Assembly: GCA_038214135.1 (NCBI GenBank)
Contig: JBBQSD010000007.1
Location: forward strand, 32,309-96,308
DNA from: JANLSE01 sp038214135
GTDB taxonomy: Bacteria > Chloroflexota > Chloroflexia > Chloroflexales > Roseiflexaceae
DNA length: 64,000 nt
Direction: 5' to 3'
The translations under genes were made by a program, and so were the position numbers. The notes beneath the pieces are model-generated. The model was not told where the DNA came from. It saw nothing but the letters and a program-made list of their open reading frames with translations, and searched no databases. Of the stretch, positions 36,346 to 44,671 are shown in pieces (within the stretch, counting starts at the first letter, position 1; each line of letters starts with the position of its first letter).

Positions 36346-37786
36346 CACGTTCTTCCAGTGGGACGCGCAGTGGATCGAGCCCACTGCCGCCATTGCCAGA
36401 GCTATCGCCACCCGAAACGCCACCAACAGCACTCAGCCCCCCGGCAGTTGCCTGTTCCGGCGGTGGCGCACCCGTCGTTCCATCGCCCTGAACATCAAGC
36501 TCAACTGGCTGCCCATCGACACCCAAGCGGCCTGGGTTGGCAATCGGGCGTTGCTCACCAGCGCCAACATTCCCGGCACCACTGCCACCGCCCGGTTCGT
36601 TGCCCTGGCCCTGCCCATCCTGGCCCGTTTGTCCAGCCTGATCGCCCGCTTGGGGCTGTGCAGCTCCAGCCGCTTGGGTCTGCTGCCCTTGTTGCTCAAT
36701 CGCACGAGCCAGATTCTCAAGCGCCTGTGCAGCGTTATCATCGCCTCGTTCGAGGCCACGGGCACTATCGCGTAATTGCTGCGCCAAGTCCGGGTTCGAT
36801 TGTTGAATCTGGGCGGCGGCACGGCGCAATGAATCGGCCAATCGCTGGCGAGCAGCATCAGAAAGCTGGCTGGCCTGGTCGGCGAGTTCGCGCAAATCCT
36901 TGGCTGCCTGTTCGAGATTGCCCTGATCAAGCGCCTCGGCTGCTGGGCGGGTAATCCCCTGGTCACGTAGTGCATCGGCAAGCGCATCCAGATTGCGTTG
37001 GCTAGCCGGATCAACGACAGATTGCTGGGTTCCCTGGCCGGTTTGGCCGTTCTGTTGCTGCCCCGCTTGATCCTGGCCGGTTTGATTCTGGCCTGCCTGG
37101 CCTTGTGTCCCTGGCTGGCCCTGGCCAGCACGCTGGTTGCCACTTTGGTTTGGATCAGCGCCACTGGCAAGATCGCCACCTGGCCCATCGCCAAGCTGAT
37201 TTGGCTGATCATTTGGCGCATCGAATGGTTCCTTCGATTGCCCGGCATCTGCGCCAACCAATGGCGGCAATGGGATCGGCTCGGCAGCAATCTGTTGGCG
37301 GCCAACCCCGCCAAGAACAAACAGGCCAATCGCAACCAACAACAGCGCCAGCAGCGCAATCAGATCGCTCCACGGTGCTCGTTGGCGCTGCTTGATCGAT
37401 CTACGTACCTGCCGAACCGTCTGCGCCGATTGCCCAAGTAACAATGCACCAATGCTTTCCGGCTCGGGCCGCCCATCGGTCAACTCGACAGCCGTGCTCA
37501 ACTGTTCCTGGAGCTGGAAGCGTTGATCGAGCCGCCGCGCAACATCCAATGGAGTCAGGCGTGGGCTGCGCAGCAGTGTCACCAATCCGATCCCCAGCAC
37601 CAACAGGGCAATTGCCCCAATCAGCGCAAAATCTGGATCACGGCCAAGCATCAGGCTCAGCCCAACACCAATACACCAGGCACACAGCCCAAGCCAGGCC
37701 GAACGCAACACGGTTCGCAACGCCCGCCGCGACCAGCGCTCGTCGGCGAGCCGCTGCAACTGTAACGAGAGGGAAGTACGGCTCAT
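36317..37786 (-). CDS. Membrane protein with coiled-coil and Gln/Gly-rich low-complexity region
   Basis: 489 residues, not confidently recognised; pattern resembles DUF4175-type proteins found beside MoxR/DUF58 genes. Residues about 1-70 contain two membrane helices, about 75-135 a charged helix (RRLDQRFQLQEQLSTAVEL), about 140-165 a third helix, then an extracytoplasmic-like region of Asn/Gln/Gly repeats (GQGQPGTQGQAGQNQTGQ), a helical segment (about 260-360) and a Gly/Gln/Pro-rich tail. The low-complexity part is unlike the rest in composition. It starts 4 bases after the metallopeptidase gene, so co-translation is likely. Confidence 0.8.
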   Translation of the reverse strand: MSRTSLSLQLQRLADERWSRRALRTVLRSAWLGLCAWCIGVGLSLMLGRDPDFALIGAIALLVLGIGLVTLLRSPRLTPLDVARRLDQRFQLQEQLSTAVELTDGRPEPESIGALLLGQSAQTVRQVRRSIKQRQRAPWSDLIALLALLLVAIGLFVLGGVGRQQIAAEPIPLPPLVGADAGQSKEPFDAPNDQPNQLGDGPGGDLASGADPNQSGNQRAGQGQPGTQGQAGQNQTGQDQAGQQQNGQTGQGTQQSVVDPASQRNLDALADALRDQGITRPAAEALDQGNLEQAAKDLRELADQASQLSDAARQRLADSLRRAAAQIQQSNPDLAQQLRDSARGLERGDDNAAQALENLARAIEQQGQQTQAAGAAQPQAGDQAGQTGQDGQGQGNEPGGGSGAGNVGAGEQRPIANPGRLGVDGQPVELDVQGDGTTGAPPPEQATAGGLSAVGGVSGGDSSGNGGSGLDPLRVPLEERDVVQDYFTH

Positions 37787-37790
37787 TGGC

Positions 37791-39185
37791 TCACCAGAGT
37801 TCCGGCTCTGGTGTCAGCGAACGGCGCGCAAGGCTGATCGCCACTCCACCAAGGCCAAGTAATAGCAGCACACCGCCAATCAGTGTCTGGCGTTGATCAA
37901 GAAACGAACGCAACTCAAGCGCCTGCGCCGCCCGGTCACGATCACCAAGCGCAACATATTCGGTCGCCGCCATATCGGCAAGAACACGTGCCTGTGGGAA
38001 GCGCAGCGTCTGGGCTAAACTCAAGGCCTGGGCTAGCTGTTGTGCAGCCAATTGCCCGCGTGTCGCCCGCTCTGCATAATCGGCCAATACCGCAGCCTGC
38101 CTGGTATCGTTAAGGGCAGCATAGGCATCCTGGGCCTGAGTGACCAATTGTTCTGCATGGCTATAATTAGCAGCAACCAGCGCATCGTGCGATTGGCGAG
38201 CGAGATCATCGGCGGCAAGCCCGGCCTGGCTACGGGCAAGCAATGCCTGAGCTTGTTGCACCTGATCGTCATTGCCTGCTGCCTGTAATCCCGCCAGTGC
38301 CGCCTCAAGTTCTTGTTTGGCAGCAGTATAATCACCACTGGCAATCAAGGCCTCGGCGCGTGTTAGATCATAGCTGCCCGTCGATGGGTGGTTTGCTGAA
38401 CTACCAGCCAAATATCCAGGCAGCCAGGACAACCATGCCTGCTCAAGTTCATCTGGTGAGGCACCAAACGCACGCTGCAACGCCGAACGATAACCGCTAC
38501 TCGATGCACTGACCGTCACAAAATCGCGCACCTGGGTGAACGATGAACGCTGGGCCAAGAACGCAATCACCGAAAGAGTTTGTGGGTAGCTAACATCCGG
38601 GTTGCGATAGATCGCATCGCGATCATCGAATGCACTCCATGGCAGCAAGCTCTGGGTTGCCACAGCAGTTTTGAGTAGGGCGATCTTGCGATCAAGCTCG
38701 GGAGTTGCCGTTTCAATATATTGCGCCAGCCCTTCCTGAAAACCAGCATTCAGTCGATTATCGGAAAGATCCGCAGCAACAATATGGGTCAGCTCGTGGC
38801 GAACATTATTGAGGATCTCGTCCTGCTGTTGCTGTTCAGTCTGGGAGAGAATCACAACCACTTCATTCCGGCGAAAATCGGCGTGGGCAACAACACCAGC
38901 AAGCCCACGTGCCCGCGGATTGGCAATATAATAACTCTCTAGGTCGGGGTATAGGCGTAGCGTGATCGGTGTTGCCACACGATGCCCGAACGCGCCAGTC
39001 ACCTGATCGAAGATTTGATCAGCGAACCCAGCATAGCGTTCGGCCTGGTTTTCACTTCCAGTCGCATACAGAATAGTGAAATTTGTTGTTGCACGCTCGT
39101 GCCAATCATTGCTCTGGGCCAGCGCGCCAGGTGCCGTTATCCACAGCAGCAGCAGTGCAAGCAACAATCGTGAAAGGTATCTCAC
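37791..39185 (-). CDS. Secreted MA-clan (gluzincin) metallopeptidase with helical repeats
   Basis: 464 residues from GTG 39185 with AAAGG upstream. A signal peptide (about 1-23, LLLALLLLWITAPGALAQ) is followed by a peptidase domain with HELTH at 130-134 and the downstream Glu in GFQEGLAQY (E151), the gluzincin layout. Residues about 250-420 are Ala-rich helical repeats of TPR kind. A C-terminal helix (GVLLLLGLGGVAISLA) with a following RR would anchor it, leaving the catalytic domain outside. It is the first gene of the VWA/DUF58 operon, so it may process or assist envelope proteins there. Confidence 0.87.
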   Translation of the reverse strand: MRYLSRLLLALLLLWITAPGALAQSNDWHERATTNFTILYATGSENQAERYAGFADQIFDQVTGAFGHRVATPITLRLYPDLESYYIANPRARGLAGVVAHADFRRNEVVVILSQTEQQQQDEILNNVRHELTHIVAADLSDNRLNAGFQEGLAQYIETATPELDRKIALLKTAVATQSLLPWSAFDDRDAIYRNPDVSYPQTLSVIAFLAQRSSFTQVRDFVTVSASSSGYRSALQRAFGASPDELEQAWLSWLPGYLAGSSANHPSTGSYDLTRAEALIASGDYTAAKQELEAALAGLQAAGNDDQVQQAQALLARSQAGLAADDLARQSHDALVAANYSHAEQLVTQAQDAYAALNDTRQAAVLADYAERATRGQLAAQQLAQALSLAQTLRFPQARVLADMAATEYVALGDRDRAAQALELRSFLDQRQTLIGGVLLLLGLGGVAISLARRSLTPEPELW

Positions 39186-39328
39186 CGGCGGGCCTTTCCG
39201 GTATGGAGTGGTGCAGCATTGGCAGAGTGGTTCGACGGAATGTAATGATAAACGCTCAAATAGTTAAAGATAGTCTACCACAGCCAGCGTCGCTCTGGGG
39301 ATGAGATCCGGATGAGACCGATCCAATA

Positions 39329-39370
39329 TTGACAAACATCCGAAGTTAGCCTATGCTAACTCCGGATGTT
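39329..39370 (+). promoter_or_regulatory. Promoter overlapped by a 16-base-arm dyad (candidate metal-regulated operator)
   Basis: TTGACA (39329-39334) and TATGCT (39352-39357) are 17 bases apart. A near-perfect inverted repeat occupies the spacer, the -10 box and beyond: arms 39335-39350 and 39355-39370 around CTAT, with one G-U type mismatch. There is no T-run, so a protein-binding site fits better than a terminator. It would drive the small gene at 39398. Confidence 0.55.
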
Positions 39371-39397
39371 ACTTGATACGAATAGGAATTCTATATC

Positions 39398-39565
39398 ATG
39401 ATGACGATGCTACTCACGCCGCTGTTGATCGATTTCATCCAGATTGTGTTGGCGCTCGTGATTTTTTATCTGTGCTTTACCGTGCTGAGTAGCCGCCGCA
39501 GGCGTGGGCAAAAAACGATTACTCGTGGTAGCCCAATAGTCGTAAACCGTTCAGCACAACAATAA
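39398..39565 (+). CDS. Small single-span membrane protein, 55 residues
   Basis: Not recognised. ATG 39398 follows AGGAA by about 10 bases; further ATGs are at codons 2 and 4. The peptide has one hydrophobic helix (about residues 9-30, LIDFIQIVLALVIFYLCF) followed by a strongly basic turn SSRRRRGQK, so an N-out/C-in or anchored topology is expected. Its last 47 bases overlap the 3' end of the convergent metal ATPase gene. The upstream promoter/dyad is the main argument that it is real. Confidence 0.5.
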   Translation: MMTMLLTPLLIDFIQIVLALVIFYLCFTVLSSRRRRGQKTITRGSPIVVNRSAQQ

Positions 39566-41450
39566 TCGTGCTGCCCTCGTGTCCAACCACGCCAAGCGGC
39601 AGTGGCACGCCAATCGTGAGCGTGAGTGTCACAAGGACGACGACGACACCCAGGGCGAACACAATATTCTGCCAGACGATCTGTTGCGTGCGTTTGCTGA
39701 GCCGTATCGCATAGGCAATTGCACTGAGATCATCGGACATCAACACGAGATCGGCACTTTCGAGTGCTGCGTCGGTACCTGCCGCACCCATCGCAATCCC
39801 CGTCGATGCGGCTGCCAGCGCTGGCGCATCGTTAATGCCATCGCCAACCATTGCCACAGCGCCATAGCGCTTCCCTAGATCCTCAACGATCCGTAGTTTA
39901 TCTTCCGGAAGCAACCCAGCATAGACTTCATCAATGCCAACTCGTTTGGCAAGCGGTTCAGCGATCTGTGCGTTATCACCGGTCAACATCACGATCTTCT
40001 CGATACCAGCAGCTCGGAGATCCGCAATGCGCTCGGCTGCGTCTGGTCGCTCACGATCCATAACAGTTGCAGCACCAAGCCATTGCCCACCACGATGCAC
40101 GAGTAAAGCCGTTCGCCGCCCTGCCGCCGATGCCTGTTCCAATGCTGCCGTAAGCTCGGTTGGAACAACTAGGCCATAGCTCTCCATGAGCCGTGGCGAA
40201 CCAACCAGTGTCTGCTCACCATCCCAAACGGCGCGCACACCCATTCCAGCGATTGCCTCAAACGCATCTGGTTCGGCAACAGTCAGGCCACGTGCCTGGA
40301 CGGCCATCTGGATCGCCCGTGCGACAGGATGTTCGCTTGGTGCTTCGGCACGCGCCAGAACATCCAATAATTCCGCTTCGCTAAAACCAGGCAGTGCGAT
40401 GAGATCGGTAAGTTCTGGCTTCCCAAAGGTCAGCGTGCCAGTTTTATCGAACGCAACCACCTTCACACGGCTGAGGTCTTCGAGATGCGCGCCACCCTTG
40501 AACAGCACGCCGCGGCGAGCCGCATTCGCAATCGCACTCAACAATGCAGATGGCACACTAATCACCAATGCACAGGGCGAGGCTACAGTCAGGAGCACCA
40601 TGGCGGTATAGAAGTTCTTGCTGAATTCGATCCCAAACAACGGCGGAACCAACAGAATGAACAGCGCCACCGCACTAATGACACCCATCGCATAGTATTG
40701 TTCGAATTTGTCGAGGAAGCGCTGGGTGCGCGCCTTGCGCTCTTGCGCCGCGCTGACCATCGCGATCACGCGTGCTAGGGTACTCTCACCAGCCAGTTTT
40801 GTCACCCGCACATCGAGCGAACCGCTCTGATTGAGCGTACCAGCCATCACCGGCAGACCAGGCCCCTTATGAATTGGTAGTGCCTCGCCAGTGATCGAGG
40901 ACTCATCGAAATTAGCCTCGCCACGGACGATCACGCCATCGAGGGCCACACGCTCGCCTGGCCGCAACACAACAATCTGTCCAACCGTGACATCATCTGG
41001 TGCGATTTCGAGCAGTTCCTCGCCATTCCGCACAGTAACGGTATCGGGGCGTAGATCGAGCAACGCCGAAATCGCTCGGCGGGTGCGCGCCATGGCCTCA
41101 TTCTGCAGGGCATTGCTGAGCGAAAACAGAAACAACAGAATTGCGCCCTCGGTCCACGAGCCAATATAGGCAGCTCCCGATGCCGCCAGAACCATCAGTA
41201 GATCAACCTCAATCGTTCGCTCGCGCAGCGCCTCAATGATCGCCAGAACTGCATAGTACCCACCGACGAAGTACGTCGCAATATGCACACCCAGAATGAC
41301 CTGGGTTGGAGCTTCAACGCGCTCAAGCACACTTCCAAGAACAATCCCCAGCAGCGTTAATGCAACAAATGATCGTTCAATCAGCGCTTTCTCTACATGG
41401 AAACGTGCTGCACGTGGTTCATTCGCCTTGGATTGTGTTATTGCTGCCAT
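39519..41450 (-). CDS. P1B-4-type heavy-metal-transporting ATPase
   Basis: 643 residues from ATG 41450, which has AAGGGG upstream; the frame opens at GTG 41480. P-type landmarks are TGEALP, the phosphorylation site DKTGTLTFGK, SEHPVARAI, and GDGINDAPALAAASTGIAMG. The membrane metal site reads SPCALVIS, and the last helices contain HEGSTIIVVLNGLRLL. The SPC plus HEGS/GT pair defines subgroup P1B-4 (CoaT/CtpD/PfeT), exporting Co, Fe(II) or Zn. No N-terminal metal-binding domain or His tail is present. It is preceded by a TrmB regulator gene on the same strand 57 bases upstream. Confidence 0.9.
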   Translation of the reverse strand: MAAITQSKANEPRAARFHVEKALIERSFVALTLLGIVLGSVLERVEAPTQVILGVHIATYFVGGYYAVLAIIEALRERTIEVDLLMVLAASGAAYIGSWTEGAILLFLFSLSNALQNEAMARTRRAISALLDLRPDTVTVRNGEELLEIAPDDVTVGQIVVLRPGERVALDGVIVRGEANFDESSITGEALPIHKGPGLPVMAGTLNQSGSLDVRVTKLAGESTLARVIAMVSAAQERKARTQRFLDKFEQYYAMGVISAVALFILLVPPLFGIEFSKNFYTAMVLLTVASPCALVISVPSALLSAIANAARRGVLFKGGAHLEDLSRVKVVAFDKTGTLTFGKPELTDLIALPGFSEAELLDVLARAEAPSEHPVARAIQMAVQARGLTVAEPDAFEAIAGMGVRAVWDGEQTLVGSPRLMESYGLVVPTELTAALEQASAAGRRTALLVHRGGQWLGAATVMDRERPDAAERIADLRAAGIEKIVMLTGDNAQIAEPLAKRVGIDEVYAGLLPEDKLRIVEDLGKRYGAVAMVGDGINDAPALAAASTGIAMGAAGTDAALESADLVLMSDDLSAIAYAIRLSKRTQQIVWQNIVFALGVVVVLVTLTLTIGVPLPLGVVGHEGSTIIVVLNGLRLLGYHE

Positions 41451-41507
41451 AATGCAGACCCCTTTATTTCCGCTAGACACCCCAGCAGGGCGTCTCTACT
41501 ATGGTTG

Positions 41508-42284
41508 TTAGTGTAAAACCTTGCGATCATCTGGATCGAGCCGTTCGAGCAGATGCTCACCAAGACGGGCAAAGATCCGTTGGGCAAAGAGTTCCATCCA
41601 GATAAACTGGCGTGCGATCATCACCATATTGGCATTGGTTGTCATGGTGCCACTGGTGTTCTGGTAGCCGCTTGCAATCAGGAACTCACGCTCATCGGCC
41701 ACCACAATCAAGGTCTCACGCATGCCATGCAGATCCGTCTCGTGCGGCGGGTGGCGAACGACCTGGCCGAGCGTGAAATCGGCCTGGCCTGTCAGCATCG
41801 AACCCATCACCACACCCCGCTCATGCGCTCGATCAAGCGCAGCCCGTAATTCACCGACATCCGCATCCGTAAGAACCAGCATGAGCTCATGCTCGGCGTG
41901 TTCGATCAGATCTGCAGCATAATGAAGCGCCTCACGCCGGCCACTGAAATTCCATAAGCGGCCCTCTTCCTGGCGATTATAGAGCGGCGCAAGCCCACTA
42001 CGTAGCCCGGAAATACGTGCCCGTGACTCCTCTGCATAGCGATCAAGCAACGTGTCGGGCGATACAGGCCGGTAGAGTGCGGCCTTCTCCTCAACGGTTT
42101 TGAGAACTGCACTACGCGCCTCAAGACGCCCCAACGCCTCATAGACCATCGAGCGCGGGATGCCTGCTGCCTTGCCGATCTGATAGCCAGTTGCTGGGTG
42201 ATCGCCAAGCAATGCCAGATACACCTTGGACTCATATTCGGTCAGGCCAAGTGCCATCAGTTGATCAATTAAATAGGTATCCAC
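41508..42284 (-). CDS. TrmB-family transcriptional regulator
   Basis: 258 residues from GTG 42284 with AGGAAA about 8 bases upstream. The N-terminal winged helix (about 1-75) has the TrmB pattern LGLTEYESKVYLALLGDHPATGYQIGKAAG (two pieces) and PRSMVYEALGRLEAR. A coiled coil follows (about 75-110), and the C-terminal half (about 115-250) is a phospholipase-D-like ligand-binding fold seen in this family. TrmB-type proteins sense sugars or other small molecules. An inverted repeat at 42296-42323 suggests autoregulation. The link to the metal ATPase downstream is positional only. Confidence 0.88.
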   Translation of the reverse strand: MDTYLIDQLMALGLTEYESKVYLALLGDHPATGYQIGKAAGIPRSMVYEALGRLEARSAVLKTVEEKAALYRPVSPDTLLDRYAEESRARISGLRSGLAPLYNRQEEGRLWNFSGRREALHYAADLIEHAEHELMLVLTDADVGELRAALDRAHERGVVMGSMLTGQADFTLGQVVRHPPHETDLHGMRETLIVVADEREFLIASGYQNTSGTMTTNANMVMIARQFIWMELFAQRIFARLGEHLLERLDPDDRKVLH

Positions 42285-42295
42285 AACTATTTCCT

Positions 42296-42323
42296 ATTAG
42301 TAGTTATCCTACGAACTACTAAT
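42296..42323 (-). promoter_or_regulatory. Inverted repeat upstream of trmB-like gene (candidate operator)
   Basis: ATTAGTAGTT (42296-42305) and AACTACTAAT (42314-42323) are perfect 10-base arms with an 8-base spacer, ending 12 bases before the GTG start. A partial further copy (AACTAC) occurs at about 42334. The position fits autoregulation by the encoded TrmB protein. Confidence 0.55.
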
Positions 42324-42433
42324 GAAAAGTATAAACTACCAGGGCGGCAATGTCAAGCATATAGCCGCCACTCCGTGCTACAATGGATTGAATTCGCAAT
42401 GAGGCAATTCTCACGCCAAACAGAGGGGGCGTC

Positions 42434-42808
42434 ATGGAACCAGGATTCATGCTTGCCGACACGCTTGCTACTGCGTGGTTTCTTGGCGATGCGCCATTAC
42501 GTGATGATCTCCAGCAGTCGATTCGTTCCTATACGCAGCGCAATCCGGCGTTTCCCAATGCATTGCGTGCAGCCATGGCTGCACGGCCAACCTCGTTTCG
42601 GGCCTCTGAATTCTTCCAGCCAGCCCATGAATTAGCGACGGGCCTCAGTGCTGCCTGGGTGCTTGCCGATCTGCAACTTCGATTGGATCTTGAGCAGGCC
42701 ATTCGTGGCTATGCACAGCGCCACCCCGAGGTCGTGCCGATTCTCAAGCGGATTGCGGATGCCCGTGGGCCTGGGGTAACCAGCGATATTGTGTGGCGAA
42801 TGACGTGA
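42434..42808 (+). CDS. Small protein made of two tandem homologous repeats
   Basis: 124 residues, family not recognised. A strong GAGGGGG ribosome site lies before ATG 42434. The sequence is an internal duplication: LATAWFLGDAPLRDDLQQSI / RSYTQRNPAFPNALRAAMAAR in the first half matches LSAAWVLADLQLRLDLEQAI / RGYAQRHPEVVPILKRIADAR in the second. Each unit is predicted helical and acidic/basic mixed with no membrane segment. No catalytic pattern is seen. It stands alone between the TrmB gene (divergent) and the ferredoxin reductase. Confidence 0.75.
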   Translation: MEPGFMLADTLATAWFLGDAPLRDDLQQSIRSYTQRNPAFPNALRAAMAARPTSFRASEFFQPAHELATGLSAAWVLADLQLRLDLEQAIRGYAQRHPEVVPILKRIADARGPGVTSDIVWRMT

Positions 42809-43173
42809 CGGCTCCCACCCCGAGGGCGTGGGCTTCAAGGGCCTTGCACCCGTGCTGTGCCGCCCCACAGCCATTGATTACGAGCTCGGCAAAACGTTTT
42901 ACGCAGCGCGCCAGTCACGTTATGCGCTGCAACCACGCGAACGTTTCCTTATGCCTATACTATCTGCTACCGTGTAGAATAGCACAAAGGTTCGTTGTCG
43001 TCAAATGGGCTGCACCATGGCGTTTCATTCCGCCCGTAAGTTGAAACATCCTTGATTGATTCCTGTTACTACTCATATGTGATGGTTCGTATATAATACG
43101 CTTGCGACATGAATCGCCGCTGTGGCGCGGCAGTACCGCACTGTGGCGGTAGAAGCGTATAGAGGAACACACA
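42809..43173. other. Intergenic region with IS200/IS605-like end remnant
   Basis: 365 bases without a gene. The first about 75 bases hold two hairpins: CCCAC-CCC/GGG-GTGGG (42814-42832) and GCTGTG/CACAGC (42854-42871). The first, followed by GCTTCAAG, resembles the subterminal hairpin at the right end of IS200/IS605-family elements, but no tnpA or tnpB is present. Further on, TATAAT is at 43092-43097 without a clear -35 box; this may drive the ferredoxin reductase gene. The stretch 42875-43050 shows nothing recognisable. Confidence 0.35.
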
Positions 43174-44568
43174 GTGACAGATTCTATTGGAAGCGCTGCG
43201 CGCCCAGCTCGAATCGCAATTATTGGTGCCGGGCCAGCCGGTTTCTATACTGCCGAGGCATTGCTCAAGCAGAAGAATTTTAGCTTGACAATTGATCTGA
43301 TCGACCGACTTCCGACCCCATTTGGCCTAGTTCGCGAAGGTGTTGCCCCCGACCATCAGGAGATTAAGGCTGTTACCCGTATTTACGAAAACCTCCTCAA
43401 TGATCCCCGCCTACGCTACTATGGCAATGTGACGTTTGGGGTCGATCTGATGATCGATGACCTGCGCCGCTATTATGATCAAATCGTCTTCTCGACTGGC
43501 GCTCCGGCAGATCGGCGCATGGGTATTCCAGGCGAGGATCTTGATGGCAGCTATGCTGCGACGGCGTTTGTCGGTTGGTACAATGGCCACCCGGATTACC
43601 ACGATATGCACTTCGATCTCTCACAATCGACGGCGGTTGTGGTGGGGAATGGCAATGTGGCAATGGATGTGACCCGCATCCTGGTTGCTGATCCAGATCA
43701 TCTGGCCAAGAGTGATATTGCCGATCACGCGCTGGCTGCCCTACGAGCCAGCAAGATCCGCGAGGTTATTCTGCTTGGTCGGCGTGGCCCGGTTCAGGCT
43801 GCCTTCACGACGCCAGAGTTGAAGGAATTTGGCGAACTGAGCGGAGTTGATGTGCATGTTGATCCGGCTGATCTTGAGTTGGATGAAACCAGCATCAAGA
43901 CATTGACTGGCGATAAGATGGCTATACGTAATCTTGAGTTGTTACACACCTATGCTGCACGCCCAGCGCAGAACAATTCTCGCCGTATCAGTATGCGCTT
44001 CCTGACATCGCCGATTGAATTGATTGGCGAACACGGGAAAGTCGTGGGAGTGCGGATCGAGCGTAACCGTTTGGTGGCCGATATTGGCGGGCTACGCGCC
44101 AAAGGCACTGGCGAGTTCGAAACGCTGCCGACGGGGCTTGTTTTTCGCTCGGTTGGCTACCGAGGTGTGCCACTGCCGGGGGTGCCCTTCGATGAGGCGA
44201 CCTTCACGATTCCGAATGTGAACGGGCGTGTGCTCAGCAATGGCGGTGGTGAGGAATTGCCAGGGATTTATGCTGTCGGTTGGGCGAAGCGTGGCCCAAG
44301 TGGTGTGATCGGCACCAATAAGGCCGATGCTTCTGCGACGGTTTTTGGCATGCTTGAGGATCTGCCCGAATTGCCGGGAGCCTATGACGAACATCGCAGC
44401 CAGTCTGCCGCAGAGGCACTGGTGCGCGCCCACAAGCCAAACTATGTCTCACACGAGGGCTGGAAGAAGATCAATGCCTATGAGATAGCCAATGGGCAGG
44501 CGCAGGGCCGCCCACGCGTCAAGCTGACGACTGTTGAAGAAATGCTTGATGTCATTAATGCCGAATAG
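43174..44568 (+). CDS. FprA-type ferredoxin-NADP+ reductase (adrenodoxin reductase family)
   Basis: 464 residues from GTG 43174 with AGAGGAA upstream. FAD binding: IAIIGAGPAGFYTAEALL. Family marks: RLPTPFGLVREGVAPDHQEIK, FSTGAPADRRMGIPGEDLDG, NADP-binding VVVGNGNVAMDVTRIL, LLGRRGPVQAAFT, RFLTSPIEL, and the C-terminal GWAKRGPSGVIGTNKADA. The enzyme passes electrons between NADPH and ferredoxin. No ferredoxin gene is adjacent. Length and motifs are typical, so it should be active. Confidence 0.93.
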   Translation: MTDSIGSAARPARIAIIGAGPAGFYTAEALLKQKNFSLTIDLIDRLPTPFGLVREGVAPDHQEIKAVTRIYENLLNDPRLRYYGNVTFGVDLMIDDLRRYYDQIVFSTGAPADRRMGIPGEDLDGSYAATAFVGWYNGHPDYHDMHFDLSQSTAVVVGNGNVAMDVTRILVADPDHLAKSDIADHALAALRASKIREVILLGRRGPVQAAFTTPELKEFGELSGVDVHVDPADLELDETSIKTLTGDKMAIRNLELLHTYAARPAQNNSRRISMRFLTSPIELIGEHGKVVGVRIERNRLVADIGGLRAKGTGEFETLPTGLVFRSVGYRGVPLPGVPFDEATFTIPNVNGRVLSNGGGEELPGIYAVGWAKRGPSGVIGTNKADASATVFGMLEDLPELPGAYDEHRSQSAAEALVRAHKPNYVSHEGWKKINAYEIANGQAQGRPRVKLTTVEEMLDVINAE

Positions 44569-44671
44569 CATTCTCTTAGATAACACTCATCCTGCATTGC
44601 ACCCTTGTTCCTTATTGCCAGCGTATCATCACTGATACAGGAAACAATGGTAGGAATGGTAGGAGTAGGTT

